Position numbers and translations under genes: made by a program. Below, piece after piece: positions 1-9,332 of a stretch of DNA of 64,000 nt. The stretch's first letter is position 1. The number at the start of each line of letters is the position of its first letter. The DNA comes from Stenotrophomonas sp. BIGb0135 (GTDB lineage Bacteria; Pseudomonadota; Gammaproteobacteria; Xanthomonadales; Xanthomonadaceae): the NCBI RefSeq assembly GCF_024810105.1, contig NZ_JANUDX010000011.1:1-64000 (forward strand), in the 5' to 3' direction. A model generated the notes under the pieces. It saw nothing but the letters and a program-made list of their open reading frames with translations, was not told the origin of the DNA and searched no databases.

Positions 1-51
1 CGCCGATGGTAGTGTGGCTCAAGCCATGCGAGAGTAGGTCATCGCCAGGGT
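1..51 (+). rRNA. 5S ribosomal RNA, 3' end only
   Basis: The first ~50 bases match the conserved 3' arm of bacterial 5S rRNA: the GATGGTAGTGTGG stretch, then GCGAGAGTAGGTCATCGCC. The 5' part lies outside the window. A strong terminator follows directly, as expected at the end of an rRNA operon. The exact 3' end is uncertain by a few bases. Confidence 0.9.
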
Positions 52-60
52 TTATACCCA

Positions 61-95
61 AAAACCCCGCTGCTCACGCAGCGGGGTTTTTCTTT
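61..95 (+). terminator. Rho-independent terminator of the rRNA operon
   Basis: A 13-bp stem (AAAACCCCGCTGC pairing with GCAGCGGGGTTTT) with a 4-base loop, followed by a T-rich tail, ends about 10 bases after the 5S rRNA. Confidence 0.9.
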
Positions 96-168
96 GTGCG
101 TTTTCCCGGCGTCGATCGTGTTCCTGTCTCGGCACAGTCCCGGCGTCGCTTCAGCGTGTTCCCGCTTC

Positions 169-628
169 GGTAGAGCCGAGCCACGCTCGGCTGCTTTCAC
201 GACACCGGTGCATGATCCCCACCGCTACGGTGCCGAGCATGGCTCGGCACTACCTGACCGAAGGGAATGCGTTCACCTGAGGTGCAACGCATGGCGCGCT
301 CCGCTCCCGGTGTCGGTTCCGCGTGTCCCCGCCTCGGTAGAGCCGAGCCATGCTCGGCTGCTTTCCCGACACCTGTGCATGATCCCCACCGCTACGGTGC
401 CGAGCATGGCTCGGCACTACCTCACTGCGGGCAATCGGCTCACCTGAGGTTCGCCACGCTCCTGGCGTCGGTTCCGCGGATTCCCGCCTCGGTAGAGCCG
501 AGCCATGCTCGGCTGCTGTCCCGACACCTCTGCATGATCCCCACCGCTGCGGTGCCGAGCAAGGCTCGGCACTACCCGATCGCGAGGAATGAACCCACCT
601 GGGCTGCCGAGCATGGCTCGGCCCTACC
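169..628. repeat. Array of paired inverted SMAG-type REP palindromes
   Basis: Three near-identical units begin at about 169, 336 and 491, roughly 155-167 bp apart. In each, a GGTAGAGCCGAGCC...CTCGGCTG palindrome is followed about 30 bp later by an inverted copy of the related GGTAGTGCCGAGCC form (about 226-254, 394-421 and 550-575). The spacer between the arms is also conserved (gcatgatccccaccgct). A seventh, single palindrome lies at 603-628. The GTAG head and GCCGAGC stem are those of the SMAG repeats known from S. maltophilia. No gene is credible in 96-864; the open frames here are forced by the repeats. The 630-787 part shows nothing recognisable. Confidence 0.85.
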
Positions 629-787
629 CGGCACGGTCGTTTCACACTCCGCCCCCGATCTTGCCTGCTACCGCGTCGACGCATGGGCCTCTCCGGCGAT
701 CGATCAGGATGCGACGCTGCCAAGGCATGCAATTCGGCCCGGACCCGCATCCTCATCCCGAGAAGGCCTTTGCATGCACGCATGCAG

Positions 788-815
788 AAAAACGGCGCCC
801 TTGCGGGCGCCGTTT
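788..815 (-). terminator. Terminator of the chemotaxis receptor gene
   Basis: An 11-bp perfect stem (AAACGGCGCCC / GGGCGCCGTTT) lies about 50 bases after the stop codon of the minus-strand receptor gene. Read on the minus strand it ends in a T run, so it serves that gene. Confidence 0.85.
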
Positions 816-864
816 GTGTACCAGCCGTGCAGCAATGACCTGCCGCACTCCCGATGCCGCGGTG

Positions 865-2631
865 TCAGGCCGGCACGGCCTGCGCCTGGCGCAGCCGCGC
901 GCTCGGTGGCGCCTGCTGCGCGTGCCGGAACACGGCTACCGCCTCGGTCAGTTCGGCGGCCTGTTCCTCCAGCAGGCGCGCGGCCGCGCTGGCTTCCTCC
1001 ACCAGTGCCGCATTCTGCTGGGTCGCGTCATCCATCTGTGCCACGGTCTGGTTGACCTGGTCGATGCCGCTGGCCTGCTCCTGCGAGGCCGAGGAGATCT
1101 CGGCCATGATCCCGCTGACCGCGGACACGCTGCCGACGATCTCGGTCATGGTGCTGCCCGCATCGTGCGCCAGGCGAGCCCCATCGGCGACCTGCAGCAC
1201 CGAGGCGTCGATCAAGGCCTTGATCTCCTTGGCGGCGTCGGCCGAGCGCTGCGCCAGGGTGCGTACCTCGCTGGCCACCACCGCAAAGCCACGGCCCTGC
1301 TCGCCGGCACGCGCGGCTTCGACGGCGGCATTGAGGGCGAGAATATTCGTCTGGAAGGCGATGCCGTCGATCACGCCGGTGATGTCGCCGATCCGCCGCG
1401 ACGCGGCCTGGATGGCCTCCATGGTGGTGACCACGCGCCCGACCACGTCGCTGCCGCGGCTGGCCACGTCCTGCGCGCCCTGCGCCAGCGCAGTGGCCTG
1501 GCGTGCGTGCTCGGCATTCTGGCGCACGGTGGAGGTGAGTTCCTCCATCGAGGCGACGGTTTCCTCCAGGTGCGCGGCCTGGCGTTCGGTGCGCTCGGAG
1601 AGGTCACTGTTGCCGGTGGCGATCTCGCCAGCCGCCAGTGAGATGGCACCGGTGCACTGCTTGATGCGCTCGACCATGGCGGTGAGCTGCGCCGCGGTCG
1701 CATTGGCGTCGCGCTGCATGGCGGCGAACGCGCCGTCGAACTGGCCCTGCATGCGCTGGTCCAGGTCGCCTTGGGCCAGGGCGGACAGGACGCGACGGAT
1801 CTCGCCGACGGTGCCGCCGACGCTCTCCAGCAAGTGGTTGATGCCGCCGGTCAGGCCGTCGAGGAAGCTGGTGCCCGCGTTGGCGGTCGGCAGGCGCTGG
1901 TCCAGGTCGCCCCGGGTGGCAGCGGCCACGATGTCGGCCACCGCCGTCTCCAGCTGCAGCTCCTGGGTACGGTCATGCCATTCCACCGCGAAGCCCAGGC
2001 GCGCGCCGGCCGCGTCGAACACCGGCGTCACCACCTGGGCGAAATGCACCGGCCCGATCCGCACGCGACCGTGATGCACCTGCTGCAGCGTGTTGAGGAT
2101 GGCGCGGATGCGGTCGGGGTCCACGTGGAAGCGATGGATGCTGCTGCCGACCAGGCGTTCGGCGTCGAAGTCCGGGAAGGCCTCGCGCAGGCTGACCTGC
2201 TGGTTGCGCAGCAAGGTCACCACGGACTGGTTGACGTAGCGGATGACGTGGTCGTTGTCGGCGATCATCATCGCGGTGCGCGACACGTCCAGCGCCTGGC
2301 GGATCTGCGCGTTCTCGGCGTGCCCCGCGGCGGCCCCTGCATGCACGTCGGCGCGGGCACGCGCGTCGCTTTCGGCGCGGCGTAGCTCGCGCTGCACCTC
2401 CTGGGCGCCCCGGCGCAGGCGTGCGCCCAGGATGCTCAGCACCACCGCGGCCAGTGCCAGTGGCAGCAACAACCACGGCTGTGACTGCCAGACGGCGGCA
2501 CCGCCGGTGATGGCCAGCAGCAGCGCGGCGGCGATGCAGAGCAGGGTATGCGCCGTGTGGCGGACGACCGATGGCTGCATGGCGCGGACGGGATCGGGCG
2601 GGCGTGACGGGGCGAGCGGATGGGCAGACAT
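865..2631 (-). CDS. Methyl-accepting chemotaxis protein with PAS domain
   Basis: A 588-residue chemoreceptor that would signal to CheA/CheW. Two closely spaced hydrophobic helices (about residues 28-45 and 51-69) leave almost no periplasmic loop, so sensing is probably cytoplasmic. A PAS-like domain follows (about 112-215), then two GDLDQR-containing HAMP-like segments. The cytoplasmic coiled coil has the invariant hairpin tip [20 protein letters not shown]. No C-terminal NWETF-type CheR-tethering pentapeptide is present; the tail is Ala/Gln/Arg-rich. A GGAG sequence precedes the ATG. The gene stands alone, with a terminator behind it and a possible flagellar sigma-28 promoter far upstream (2932-2958). 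The class is certain; the ligand cannot be told. Confidence 0.93.
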   Translation of the reverse strand: MSAHPLAPSRPPDPVRAMQPSVVRHTAHTLLCIAAALLLAITGGAAVWQSQPWLLLPLALAAVVLSILGARLRRGAQEVQRELRRAESDARARADVHAGAAAGHAENAQIRQALDVSRTAMMIADNDHVIRYVNQSVVTLLRNQQVSLREAFPDFDAERLVGSSIHRFHVDPDRIRAILNTLQQVHHGRVRIGPVHFAQVVTPVFDAAGARLGFAVEWHDRTQELQLETAVADIVAAATRGDLDQRLPTANAGTSFLDGLTGGINHLLESVGGTVGEIRRVLSALAQGDLDQRMQGQFDGAFAAMQRDANATAAQLTAMVERIKQCTGAISLAAGEIATGNSDLSERTERQAAHLEETVASMEELTSTVRQNAEHARQATALAQGAQDVASRGSDVVGRVVTTMEAIQAASRRIGDITGVIDGIAFQTNILALNAAVEAARAGEQGRGFAVVASEVRTLAQRSADAAKEIKALIDASVLQVADGARLAHDAGSTMTEIVGSVSAVSGIMAEISSASQEQASGIDQVNQTVAQMDDATQQNAALVEEASAAARLLEEQAAELTEAVAVFRHAQQAPPSARLRQAQAVPA

Positions 2632-2996
2632 GACGACTCCGGGGTCAGAAACAGGCGGAAAAGCCCATCGCGCAGCGATGCGGACAGGCCGGGGGAGCGC
2701 CGGTCACCGATACGGTGGGCGCTGCGAGGATGCGGAAGATGGGGGGCCGGCGCGCGGCGCACGTGGCCGCGGCGACGGTACGGAGCACCGCCGGCATGGC
2801 CCGGTCCTGTGGGCGGTGGCACGGCCAACACGGCATTGCGACGACGTTCCCTGAAGCCTTGGGGTGGTGCGCGGCTTCGCGGCGGCGGAGCATGCGACGG
2901 CACAGGACGAAGACATCGTCCTGCCTTATCGGTATCGGTCCAATCGCGTGGAAATTGAGTGCGTCAGGTTGTCGCAGTACCTCGCGACCGATGGGC
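2632..2996. other. Gene-free 365-bp upstream region of the chemoreceptor
   Basis: No reading frame here has recognisable protein character. The only structure I see is the FliA-like promoter near its right end. If that promoter is real, most of this stretch is a roughly 290-nt leader of the chemoreceptor mRNA. Confidence 0.4.
2932..2958 (-). promoter_or_regulatory. Candidate sigma-28 (FliA) promoter
   Basis: On the minus strand TCAATTTC is followed after exactly 11 bases by ACCGATAC. The flagellar sigma-28 consensus is TAAAGTTT-N11-GCCGATAA, so 5 of 8 and 6 of 8 positions match at the right spacing. It points at the chemoreceptor gene. The long distance to the ATG (about 290 bases) lowers confidence. 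Confidence 0.4.
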
Positions 2997-3845
2997 TCAG
3001 TCGGCGAGGAACGCGTTGATCACGTCGCCGACGCGCTGCGGATGTTCCATGTGCAGGTGATGCGTGCCGGGAAACACCGCCAGCCGGCCATCGCGCAGCA
3101 GGCCGATGCGCTGGCTGCGCAGCGGCTCGGGATAGTAGGACTGCGCTGGCGTGGCATAGATCACCTGGGTGGGGCACTCGATGGCGGCGAGCAGATCGTC
3201 GATCTGCGCTTCGCTCAGGCGCATCGCCGTGGGCAGCATCAGGCGCGGGTCGCTGCACCAGCTGTACCCGCCTTCCACCGGCTTGACCCCACGCTCGACC
3301 AGCAGGCGCGCGCACGCCTCGCTGAGCTGGTTGGTCATCATGCGGGCGCGGATCGGCGCGGCCAGGTCGGCAAACACGCGCAGGTTCTTTCCCGGCAACG
3401 CGCGGGCGGCACGTACGTGCTCGCGCAGGCGCGTGGCGGTTTCATCTTCCGGGCCGCGCAGGCCCCCCAGCGCTTCGATGGCCACCAGCCGCTCCACCCG
3501 TTCCGGCGCGGCAGCGGCGGTGAGGCTGGCGATGCCGGCCCCCATCGAGTGGCCGAGCAGGGTGAAGCGATCCCAGCCCAGCGCATCGGCCACGTCGAGT
3601 ACGTGGCAGATTGCACCGGGGGTGTTGTATTGGGTGCCGGCGGGCAGGTGCGCGCTGTGGCCATGGCCAGGCAGGTCCAGCGCGACCAGGTCCAGGCCCG
3701 GCAACTGCGCGGCCAGCGGCACGAAGCTGGCCGCGTTGTCGAGCCAGCCGTGCAGGGCCAGGACGCGCCGCCCGTCCGGGTTGGCGGCGCGCAGCCCGGC
3801 GGCAACGAAGCCGCCCACCGTCATGGAGAACGGCTGCAGGGTCAT
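2997..3845 (-). CDS. Alpha/beta hydrolase
   Basis: A 282-residue single-domain alpha/beta-fold hydrolase, probably an esterase or epoxide-hydrolase-like enzyme. The strand-turn motif LHGWLDN supplies the oxyanion hole. The nucleophile elbow is GHSMGAG (Ser100). The acid is probably in the cap-to-C-terminal part, and the catalytic His lies in the [10 protein letters not shown] stretch near the end. There is no signal peptide. The ATG overlaps the ferrochelatase stop codon in an ATGA arrangement, so the two are translationally coupled; this fixes the start although other Met codons exist. The substrate is unknown. The pairing with hemH says little about function. Confidence 0.85.
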   Translation of the reverse strand: MTLQPFSMTVGGFVAAGLRAANPDGRRVLALHGWLDNAASFVPLAAQLPGLDLVALDLPGHGHSAHLPAGTQYNTPGAICHVLDVADALGWDRFTLLGHSMGAGIASLTAAAAPERVERLVAIEALGGLRGPEDETATRLREHVRAARALPGKNLRVFADLAAPIRARMMTNQLSEACARLLVERGVKPVEGGYSWCSDPRLMLPTAMRLSEAQIDDLLAAIECPTQVIYATPAQSYYPEPLRSQRIGLLRDGRLAVFPGTHHLHMEHPQRVGDVINAFLAD

Positions 3846-4804
3846 GCCAACGCCGCGATGCTCAGCCGCGACAAGGCCAGCGCGTGTCCGGGGGCATCGT
3901 TGAGGCAGGGGATGTAGCGCATCTGCGCGCCACGTTCGGCCACGGTCTCGGTGAACCCCAGCGCGACTTCCTCCAGGGTTTCCAGGCAGTCGGTGGCAAA
4001 CCCGGGGCACACCACGTCGATCCGGCGCACGCCGCTTTCGGCCATCGCCCAGAGGGTGGGCTCGGCATAGGGCTGCAGCCACTTTTCGCGGCCGAAGCGC
4101 GACTGGTAGGTAAGGCGCCAGGCGTCGTCGGGCAGCCCGAGCGCCTGCGCGATCGCCTGCGCACTGGCCTGGCAACGCTGCGGATAGGGATCGCCGGCGT
4201 CAGCCAGCCGCTGCGGGATGCCATGGAAGGAGAACACCAACTGCTCGCCGCGACCGTGTTCGGCCCACCACTCGCGGATGCTCTCGGCCACCGCCTCCAC
4301 CCAGTCCGGATCGACCGCGTAATCGCGCACCAGGGTGACCGTGACGCCCGGATGGCGCGGCTGCCAATCGCGGACCTGGTCTTCGATCGAGGCGGTGGTG
4401 GTGGTGGAGTACTGCGGATACAGCGGCAGCACCACGATCCGGTGGATGCCCTCGGCCGCCAGCCGGTCCAGCTCGGCGGTCAGGGCGGGGGCGCCGTAGC
4501 GCATCGCATGGCGTACCCGCAGGTTGGGCATCAGGCCCTGCATGGCCTCGGCCAGCCGACGCGTGTACACCATCAGCGGCGACCCGTCGGGCAGCCAGAC
4601 TTGGGCGTACTTGGCCGCCGAGCGGCCGCTGCGCAGCGGCAGGATCAGCCCGTACAGCAGGGGTTTCCACAGGATCGGCGGGATCGCGACCACGCGGCGA
4701 TCGCTGAGGAATTCAGCCAGGTAGCGACGCACCGCCGGGGCGGTTGGCGTCTCGGGCGTGCCTAGATTGACCGCCAGCACGGCGGTGTCGGGTGCGTCGA
4801 GCAT
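3842..4804 (-). CDS. hemH: Ferrochelatase
   Basis: A 320-residue enzyme for the last step of haem synthesis, inserting Fe2+ into protoporphyrin IX. It opens with [13 protein letters not shown], the typical N-terminal ferrochelatase motif. The signature FSFHGIPQR carries the metal-binding His. [14 protein letters not shown] and [14 protein letters not shown] are also family hallmarks. The length fits the family. I chose the ATG at 4804 rather than the upstream ATG at 4852 because the protein then begins just before the conserved core, and because a -10-like GAGAAT lies six bases before it. The downstream hydrolase gene overlaps its stop codon. Confidence 0.96.
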   Translation of the reverse strand: MLDAPDTAVLAVNLGTPETPTAPAVRRYLAEFLSDRRVVAIPPILWKPLLYGLILPLRSGRSAAKYAQVWLPDGSPLMVYTRRLAEAMQGLMPNLRVRHAMRYGAPALTAELDRLAAEGIHRIVVLPLYPQYSTTTTASIEDQVRDWQPRHPGVTVTLVRDYAVDPDWVEAVAESIREWWAEHGRGEQLVFSFHGIPQRLADAGDPYPQRCQASAQAIAQALGLPDDAWRLTYQSRFGREKWLQPYAEPTLWAMAESGVRRIDVVCPGFATDCLETLEEVALGFTETVAERGAQMRYIPCLNDAPGHALALSRLSIAALA

Positions 4805-4810
4805 GGGGCC

Positions 4811-4819
4811 ATTCTCGCA
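4811..4819 (-). promoter_or_regulatory. Extended -10 promoter of hemH, predicts a leaderless mRNA
   Basis: The minus strand reads TGC-GAGAAT-GGCCCC-ATG. The TGn extension plus hexamer places transcription start at or next to the A of the ATG. There is no good -35 box and no clear Shine-Dalgarno sequence. Confidence 0.5.
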
Positions 4820-5008
4820 GGTCTGCGCGATTGACGGGATGGAATCAACCAATGGATGTCATGTGTTTCGCATATCCATAGGCGGTATCACTCATTGCCG
4901 ATTCATCGGCGTGCTTCTAACGTCGGGAAAGCATATTGATCGCCCTTGCGCGACGTTGCCCGCGCCGACTTGCTTTATCTTTGTCTGAATCGACTTCTGG
5001 AGCCCACC

Positions 5009-5899
5009 ATGCGCCGCCTTAGCCTTGCACTGTTGATCTCCGCCAGCCTGATGCTGTCCTCCCAGGCGATGGCCGGGCCGCAGGAAGACCAGCGCGCCCG
5101 CAACGCGGTGCGGGTGCTCAATGAAATCCAGGAGATCCCCGAGCAGGGCATTCCGGACAAGTTGCTGGATGAAGGCCGCGCGATCGTGGTCATTCCCGAC
5201 ACGATCAAGGCAGGCCTGGTGATTGGCGGGCGCCGTGGCCATGGCCTGATGTCGGTCAAGAACCCCGACGGGAGCTGGTCCAACCCGGTTTTCGTGAAGC
5301 TCACCGGGGGCAGCATCGGCTTCCAGGCCGGCGTGCAGTCCTCGGACGTGGTGCTGGTGTTCCGCAATGACCGCAGCCTGGACAATCTGGTCAACGGCAA
5401 GTTCACCCTCGGCGCCGATGCCGGCGTGGCCGCTGGCCCGGTCGGCCGCAATGCCGCGGCCGCCACCGATGGCCAGCTGAAGGCCGAGATCTGGTCGTGG
5501 TCGCGGGCGCGCGGCCTGTTTGCCGGCGTGGCGCTGGATGGCGCGGTGCTGCAGATCGATGATGCGGCCAACCTGGATGCCTACGGCACCAACACCACCC
5601 CCCGCATGGTGTTCGAAGGGCGCATGGGCGAACCGCCGTCGATCGACGTGGTGGCCTTCCGTGATCGCCTGGAAGAAGCCACCTATACCGCCCGCGAGAA
5701 GCGCGGTACCGCCGGCACGGCGCCGCCCCCGGCGGCACGCCAGGCCGCCCCGGTTGCCGCGCCCGTGACTGAACAGGCCCCGGTGGGTGGGGCGACCACC
5801 GCACCGCTGCAGCCGACCCCGGCCCAGCCGGCGCCGCAGCAGGGTTTCCAGTCGGTGGGTGAGGGCGAGGTCCGCACTGAATCGCTGGACGGCAACTGA
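5009..5899 (+). CDS. Secreted SYLF (Ysc84-type) lipid-binding domain protein
   Basis: A 296-residue exported protein. Residues 1-23 are a clear signal peptide (charged start, LALLISASLML core, AMA cut site). The mature protein begins with a SYLF/Ysc84 domain, a fold known in eukaryotes to bind phosphoinositides and widespread but poorly understood in bacteria. Diagnostic stretches are GRAIVVIPDTIKAGLVIGG, GGSIGFQAGVQSSDVVL and WSWSRARGLFAGVALDGAVL. The last ~65 residues are low-complexity Ala/Pro/Gln, ending with VRTESLDGN. The ATG is chosen for the signal peptide and the GGAG before it; an upstream in-frame ATG at 4946 adds an unlikely leader. The role in the periplasm is unknown. Confidence 0.88.
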   Translation: MRRLSLALLISASLMLSSQAMAGPQEDQRARNAVRVLNEIQEIPEQGIPDKLLDEGRAIVVIPDTIKAGLVIGGRRGHGLMSVKNPDGSWSNPVFVKLTGGSIGFQAGVQSSDVVLVFRNDRSLDNLVNGKFTLGADAGVAAGPVGRNAAAATDGQLKAEIWSWSRARGLFAGVALDGAVLQIDDAANLDAYGTNTTPRMVFEGRMGEPPSIDVVAFRDRLEEATYTAREKRGTAGTAPPPAARQAAPVAAPVTEQAPVGGATTAPLQPTPAQPAPQQGFQSVGEGEVRTESLDGN

Positions 5900-5910
5900 C
5901 TTTCGTCACG

Positions 5911-5934
5911 CGCGCCGGCCCATGGCCGGTGCGC
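5911..5934. repeat. Short palindrome between the SYLF gene and tatA
   Basis: GCGCCGGCC-CAT-GGCCGGTGCGC can fold into a stable hairpin just after the SYLF stop codon and directly before a TATGCT that may be the tatA -10 box. It has no T run, so it may be a REP-like element or mRNA-stabilising hairpin rather than a terminator. Confidence 0.4.
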
Positions 5935-5974
5935 TATGCTCAACCGTCTGATCACTACGTAACGCGAGCCGCTC

Positions 5975-6202
5975 ATGGGCAGTTTCAGCATCTGGCATTG
6001 GTTGGTCGTGCTGGTCATCGTTCTGCTGGTGTTCGGCACCAAGAAACTGACCAGCGGCGCCAAGGACCTTGGCAGCGCCGTCAAGGAATTCAAGAAGGGC
6101 ATGCGCGACGAGGACAAGCCGAACGCGCAGCTCGGCGACAGCTCGCGTCCGCAGGACTCGACGACGACGTCGCAGACCGAGCACGACCGCGACCCGCGTT
6201 GA
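5975..6202 (+). CDS. tatA: Twin-arginine translocase subunit TatA
   Basis: A 75-residue protein with the TatA plan. A short N-terminal transmembrane helix ([15 protein letters not shown]) is followed by the FGTKKL hinge, an amphipathic helix ([11 protein letters not shown]) and a hydrophilic, charged tail. TatA oligomers form the pore through which folded proteins with RR signal peptides cross the inner membrane. It is first in a compact tatABC operon, 15 bases before tatB. Confidence 0.95.
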   Translation: MGSFSIWHWLVVLVIVLLVFGTKKLTSGAKDLGSAVKEFKKGMRDEDKPNAQLGDSSRPQDSTTTSQTEHDRDPR

Positions 6203-6217
6203 TCGGGACGGATCGGC

Positions 6218-6778
6218 GTGTTCGATATCGGCTTCAGTGAACTGCTGGTCATCGCGGTGGTGGCCCTGGTCGTGCTTGGCCCCGAGCGCCTGCCCAAGGC
6301 GGCGCGCTTTGCCGGGTTGTGGGTGCGCCGTGCCCGCAACCAGTGGGATTCGGTGAAGCAGGAGCTGGAGCGCGAACTGCACGCCGATGAGATCAAGCGA
6401 CAGTTCCGCGACGTGCAGTCGTCCGTGCGGGACACCGAGGCGCAGCTGCGCGCCAGTGGCGAAGCGGTGCGCCGCGAGGCCGAGATGATGCGCCAGGACG
6501 TGGCACGCCACGGCGATGCGGTGGCCGCTGCGGCCAGCGACGAACCGGTGATGACCGGCCCGGCGCCGGGTTCGCCGGCCAGTGTTGCCCAGCACGTGGT
6601 GGCGCCGGATGCGGTCGACGCCCAGACGCCGCCGCGTGACGCGATGGCGCCGCCGGGTATCGATGGCACGTCGCCGCGCGCGACCCCGGCACCGGTCGCG
6701 CCGGACCCCGTGCGACTGCCGCACACCGACGACGCAGCGGCCGAACCGCCGTCGCCGGGCAACGAGGCGCCGCGATGA
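6218..6778 (+). CDS. tatB: Twin-arginine translocase subunit TatB
   Basis: A 186-residue TatB starting with GTG. The N-terminal transmembrane helix (FDIGFSELLVIAVVALVVLGP) ends in GPERLPKAAR, the TatB signature. A long amphipathic helix follows (about residues 22-110), then a Pro/Ala-rich tail. With TatC it forms the receptor for twin-arginine signal peptides. Its stop codon overlaps the tatC ATG (ATGA). Confidence 0.95.
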   Translation: MFDIGFSELLVIAVVALVVLGPERLPKAARFAGLWVRRARNQWDSVKQELERELHADEIKRQFRDVQSSVRDTEAQLRASGEAVRREAEMMRQDVARHGDAVAAAASDEPVMTGPAPGSPASVAQHVVAPDAVDAQTPPRDAMAPPGIDGTSPRATPAPVAPDPVRLPHTDDAAAEPPSPGNEAPR

Positions 6779-7521
6779 GCGACCACGAGTATCCGGAAAG
6801 CTCGCTGGTGGAGCATCTGATCGAGCTGCGTGCGCGCCTGGTGCGCGCGATCATCGGCCTGCTGGTGGTGCTGCTGCTGTTGCTGCCGTTTTCGCGCACG
6901 ATCTATACGTGGCTGGCCGAACCGCTGATTTCGCAGCTGCCCAACGGGCAGACGATGATTGCGACCAATCCGGCCGGTGCCTTCTTCGCACCGCTCAAGC
7001 TCACCTTCTTCGTGGCTGTGTTCGTGGCGGTGCCGTGGCTGCTGTACCAGCTGTGGTCGTTCGTGGCGCCGGGGCTGTACGCGCGTGAAAAACGCCTGGC
7101 GGTGCCGCTGCTGGTGTCGTCGGTGCTGCTGTTCTACCTGGGCTGCGCGTTCGCCTACTTCCTGGTGTTGCCGGCGGTGTTCCACTTCCTGACCACCTTC
7201 CGCCCGGAGGTGATCGCGATCACCCCCGATGCCAACGCCTACCTGGACTTCGTGCTGGCGATCTTCTTCGCGTTCGGCAGCAGCTTCGAGCTGCCGGTGG
7301 CGATGGTGATCCTGGTGCTGCTGGGCTGGGTGACGCCGCAGCAGTTCAAGGACAGCCGCGGCTATGCGGTGGTGGGTATCTTCATCGTGGCGGCGGTGCT
7401 GACGCCGCCGGATGTGGTGTCGCAGCTGTTGCTGGCAATCCCGATGTGCGTGCTTTACGAGCTGGGGATCCACGCGGCGAGGTGGCTGGTGCCCTCCTCG
7501 GTGGTGAAGCCGGCCGGGTGA
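6775..7521 (+). CDS. tatC: Twin-arginine translocase subunit TatC
   Basis: A 248-residue inner-membrane protein with six transmembrane helices. It carries the conserved N-terminal HLIELRARLVRA segment that recognises the RR signal peptide, the FFAPLKLTFFVA stretch, and the FGSSFELPV motif in the fifth-helix region. It completes the Tat translocase with TatA and TatB and is coupled to tatB by a 4-base overlap. A strong bidirectional terminator closes the operon. Confidence 0.96.
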   Translation: MSDHEYPESSLVEHLIELRARLVRAIIGLLVVLLLLLPFSRTIYTWLAEPLISQLPNGQTMIATNPAGAFFAPLKLTFFVAVFVAVPWLLYQLWSFVAPGLYAREKRLAVPLLVSSVLLFYLGCAFAYFLVLPAVFHFLTTFRPEVIAITPDANAYLDFVLAIFFAFGSSFELPVAMVILVLLGWVTPQQFKDSRGYAVVGIFIVAAVLTPPDVVSQLLLAIPMCVLYELGIHAARWLVPSSVVKPAG

Positions 7522-7538
7522 TGGGCCGCGTCAACAAC

Positions 7539-7569
7539 AAAAAACCCCGGCCTTGGCCGGGGTTTTTTT
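7539..7569. terminator. Bidirectional terminator between tatC and the membrane-protein gene
   Basis: A 12-bp perfect stem (AAAACCCCGGCC / GGCCGGGGTTTT) has A and T runs on both sides. It can end both the plus-strand tat operon and the convergent minus-strand gene. Confidence 0.92.
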
Positions 7570-7578
7570 GTTGGCGCA

Positions 7579-8484
7579 TCAGGCCGCGAACACGTTGCCT
7601 GGGCCACCCGGTGCCGGGGGCGGCGGGGTGCGGCCGCGGTGCGCGAACATCTGCTTCCAGGCAGCGTACACGGCGCCGACATACAGCGGCATGATCACCG
7701 TGGCCACCGCCAGCTGCATCACGAACGTCGCCGCACCCATGCCGCCGACCAGCAGCGCCACCTGCATCAGCACGAACACCAGGAAGTAGATGCACAGCGT
7801 GGCGATCAGGCCGAGCACCATGAACACGGCCATCGCGCCGAAGTTTTCCAGGCAGCCCTGCAGGCTCATGCGCAGCGCATGCATGCCGCTCTGGCGGTCG
7901 AACACGACCAGCGCCGGCTGGGTGAACATGGCCATGCTCAGCGCCACGAACGCGGCGAACGCGATCACCATCCACAGCAGGATGCGCTTGACCGGCACAT
8001 CGGCCATCACGGCCATGATCTGATCGTTGCTGGGCTGGGCCGTGGATTGCTGCAGTTCCTGCAGCTTCTGCAGCATCTCGCTGGAGGCGGCCAGGCCTTG
8101 GGTACCGACCAGGGCCAACAGCAGGGTGCCCAGCGCGATCACCGCGATCAGCTGGATGGCCAGCGGCACCAGCAGGTGGGTGACGCGGCGATCGCGGATC
8201 GGCTGCAGCAGGTGGTTGGGCACGGCGCGGTTGCCACGGTCGATCTCGCCCACCGCCCACAACATGCCGCCGAACACCAGCGGCCCGACCGCGAGCGACA
8301 GCAGCTGCACCAGCACGCCGAGCCAGCCGGGCAGCATCTGCGCCAGCACCAGGATCAACGAGCTGACCAGCATGCCGATCACGCCAAGCACCGCCAACTG
8401 CATGGGGGCTCGGCCATACACGGAAAACGCGTCCAGCAGCCATTGGGCGCCCGCAGAGGCGGGCAGCTTGCGAATCTCGCTCAT
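7579..8484 (-). CDS. Polytopic inner-membrane protein, BPSS1780 family
   Basis: A 301-residue protein with about six hydrophobic segments arranged in two halves and a Pro-rich C-terminal tail (RTPPPPAPGGPG). The opening (RKLPASAGAQWLLDAF) and the WAVGEIDRGNRAVPNHLL segment resemble the BPSS1780 family of uncharacterised proteobacterial membrane proteins. No catalytic or transport motif is visible. A possible -10 (GATAAT on the minus strand, near 8532-8537) and a small GGGGCC...GGCCCC hairpin lie in the leader. The function is unknown. Confidence 0.75.
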   Translation of the reverse strand: MSEIRKLPASAGAQWLLDAFSVYGRAPMQLAVLGVIGMLVSSLILVLAQMLPGWLGVLVQLLSLAVGPLVFGGMLWAVGEIDRGNRAVPNHLLQPIRDRRVTHLLVPLAIQLIAVIALGTLLLALVGTQGLAASSEMLQKLQELQQSTAQPSNDQIMAVMADVPVKRILLWMVIAFAAFVALSMAMFTQPALVVFDRQSGMHALRMSLQGCLENFGAMAVFMVLGLIATLCIYFLVFVLMQVALLVGGMGAATFVMQLAVATVIMPLYVGAVYAAWKQMFAHRGRTPPPPAPGGPGNVFAA

Positions 8485-8612
8485 ACCATTCCGGAACAGG
8501 GGAAGGGGCCTGTTGGCCCCGAATCCTTTGGATTATCCCTGTTTTCCGTGCCCGGCACCTGAAGGCCGGGTGGGTTGGCCGGGACACGCCATCGGCACAC
8601 CCGGCGCGCGGC

Positions 8613-9332
8613 TCAGGCGTTGCGCGCCTGGCGCACGAAACGGCGCAGCAACTGCCGCGCCAACGGCGCGGCGCTGACCCCGCGGGCGACGCTGCGCGCG
8701 CAGCCGCCGTGGCTGCGGATGCACTCGGCGCGGGCGCGTACATAGCCGCGCATGTGGTGGGTGGCGAACTCCGGATGGAACTGCACGCCCCAGGCCTGGC
8801 GGCCGAAGCGGAAGGCATGGCAGTTGTCCTGGGCCGAGCGCGCCAGGATCGCCGCCCCGTCCGGTGCACGCAGCACCGTCTGCAGGTGGGTGGCGTGGGC
8901 CGGGAAGCGCTCGGGCAGGCCGGCGAACAGCGGGTCGCTGCTGGCCGAGGGGTCCAGGGCCAGCTCGATGGTGCCGGACTCGCGGCCGGCCGGGTTGTAG
9001 GCCACCTCGCCGCCGAGGGCATGCGCCAGCAGCTGGTGGCCGTAGCAGATGCCGAACACCGGGCGCTCGTCGTGGACGGCGCTGCGCAGCCACTGCGCGC
9101 TGCGTTCGCTCCACTCGGCCCGGTCGGTGACGTAGGCCGCCGAGCCGGTGACGATCACGCCGGCGAAGTGGCGGTGGTCGGGCAGGGCACCCCCATGTTC
9201 GACGTCCACCACCACCGTTTCGTCCGCGTCCAGCCCGGCGGCCACGCGGATCCAATGCGGGAACCGCCCGTAGCGGCGCAGCGAGGCGACGGGTTGGCCG
9301 GTTTCAAGAATCAGGAACGGGGCGGAATTCAT
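8613..9332 (-). CDS. Class I glutamine amidotransferase-like protein
   Basis: A 239-residue free-standing GATase-1 domain. The nucleophile elbow GICYGHQ contains Cys96, and the His-x-Glu pair is in FHPEF (His186, Glu188), so the triad is complete. The same layout occurs in GMP-synthase-like amidotransferases and gamma-glutamyl hydrolases of amine catabolism. No synthetase partner domain is fused. Its first 29 bases overlap the end of the upstream ATPase gene, so the two are cotranscribed. The substrate is not known. Confidence 0.85.
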   Translation of the reverse strand: MNSAPFLILETGQPVASLRRYGRFPHWIRVAAGLDADETVVVDVEHGGALPDHRHFAGVIVTGSAAYVTDRAEWSERSAQWLRSAVHDERPVFGICYGHQLLAHALGGEVAYNPAGRESGTIELALDPSASSDPLFAGLPERFPAHATHLQTVLRAPDGAAILARSAQDNCHAFRFGRQAWGVQFHPEFATHHMRGYVRARAECIRSHGGCARSVARGVSAAPLARQLLRRFVRQARNA

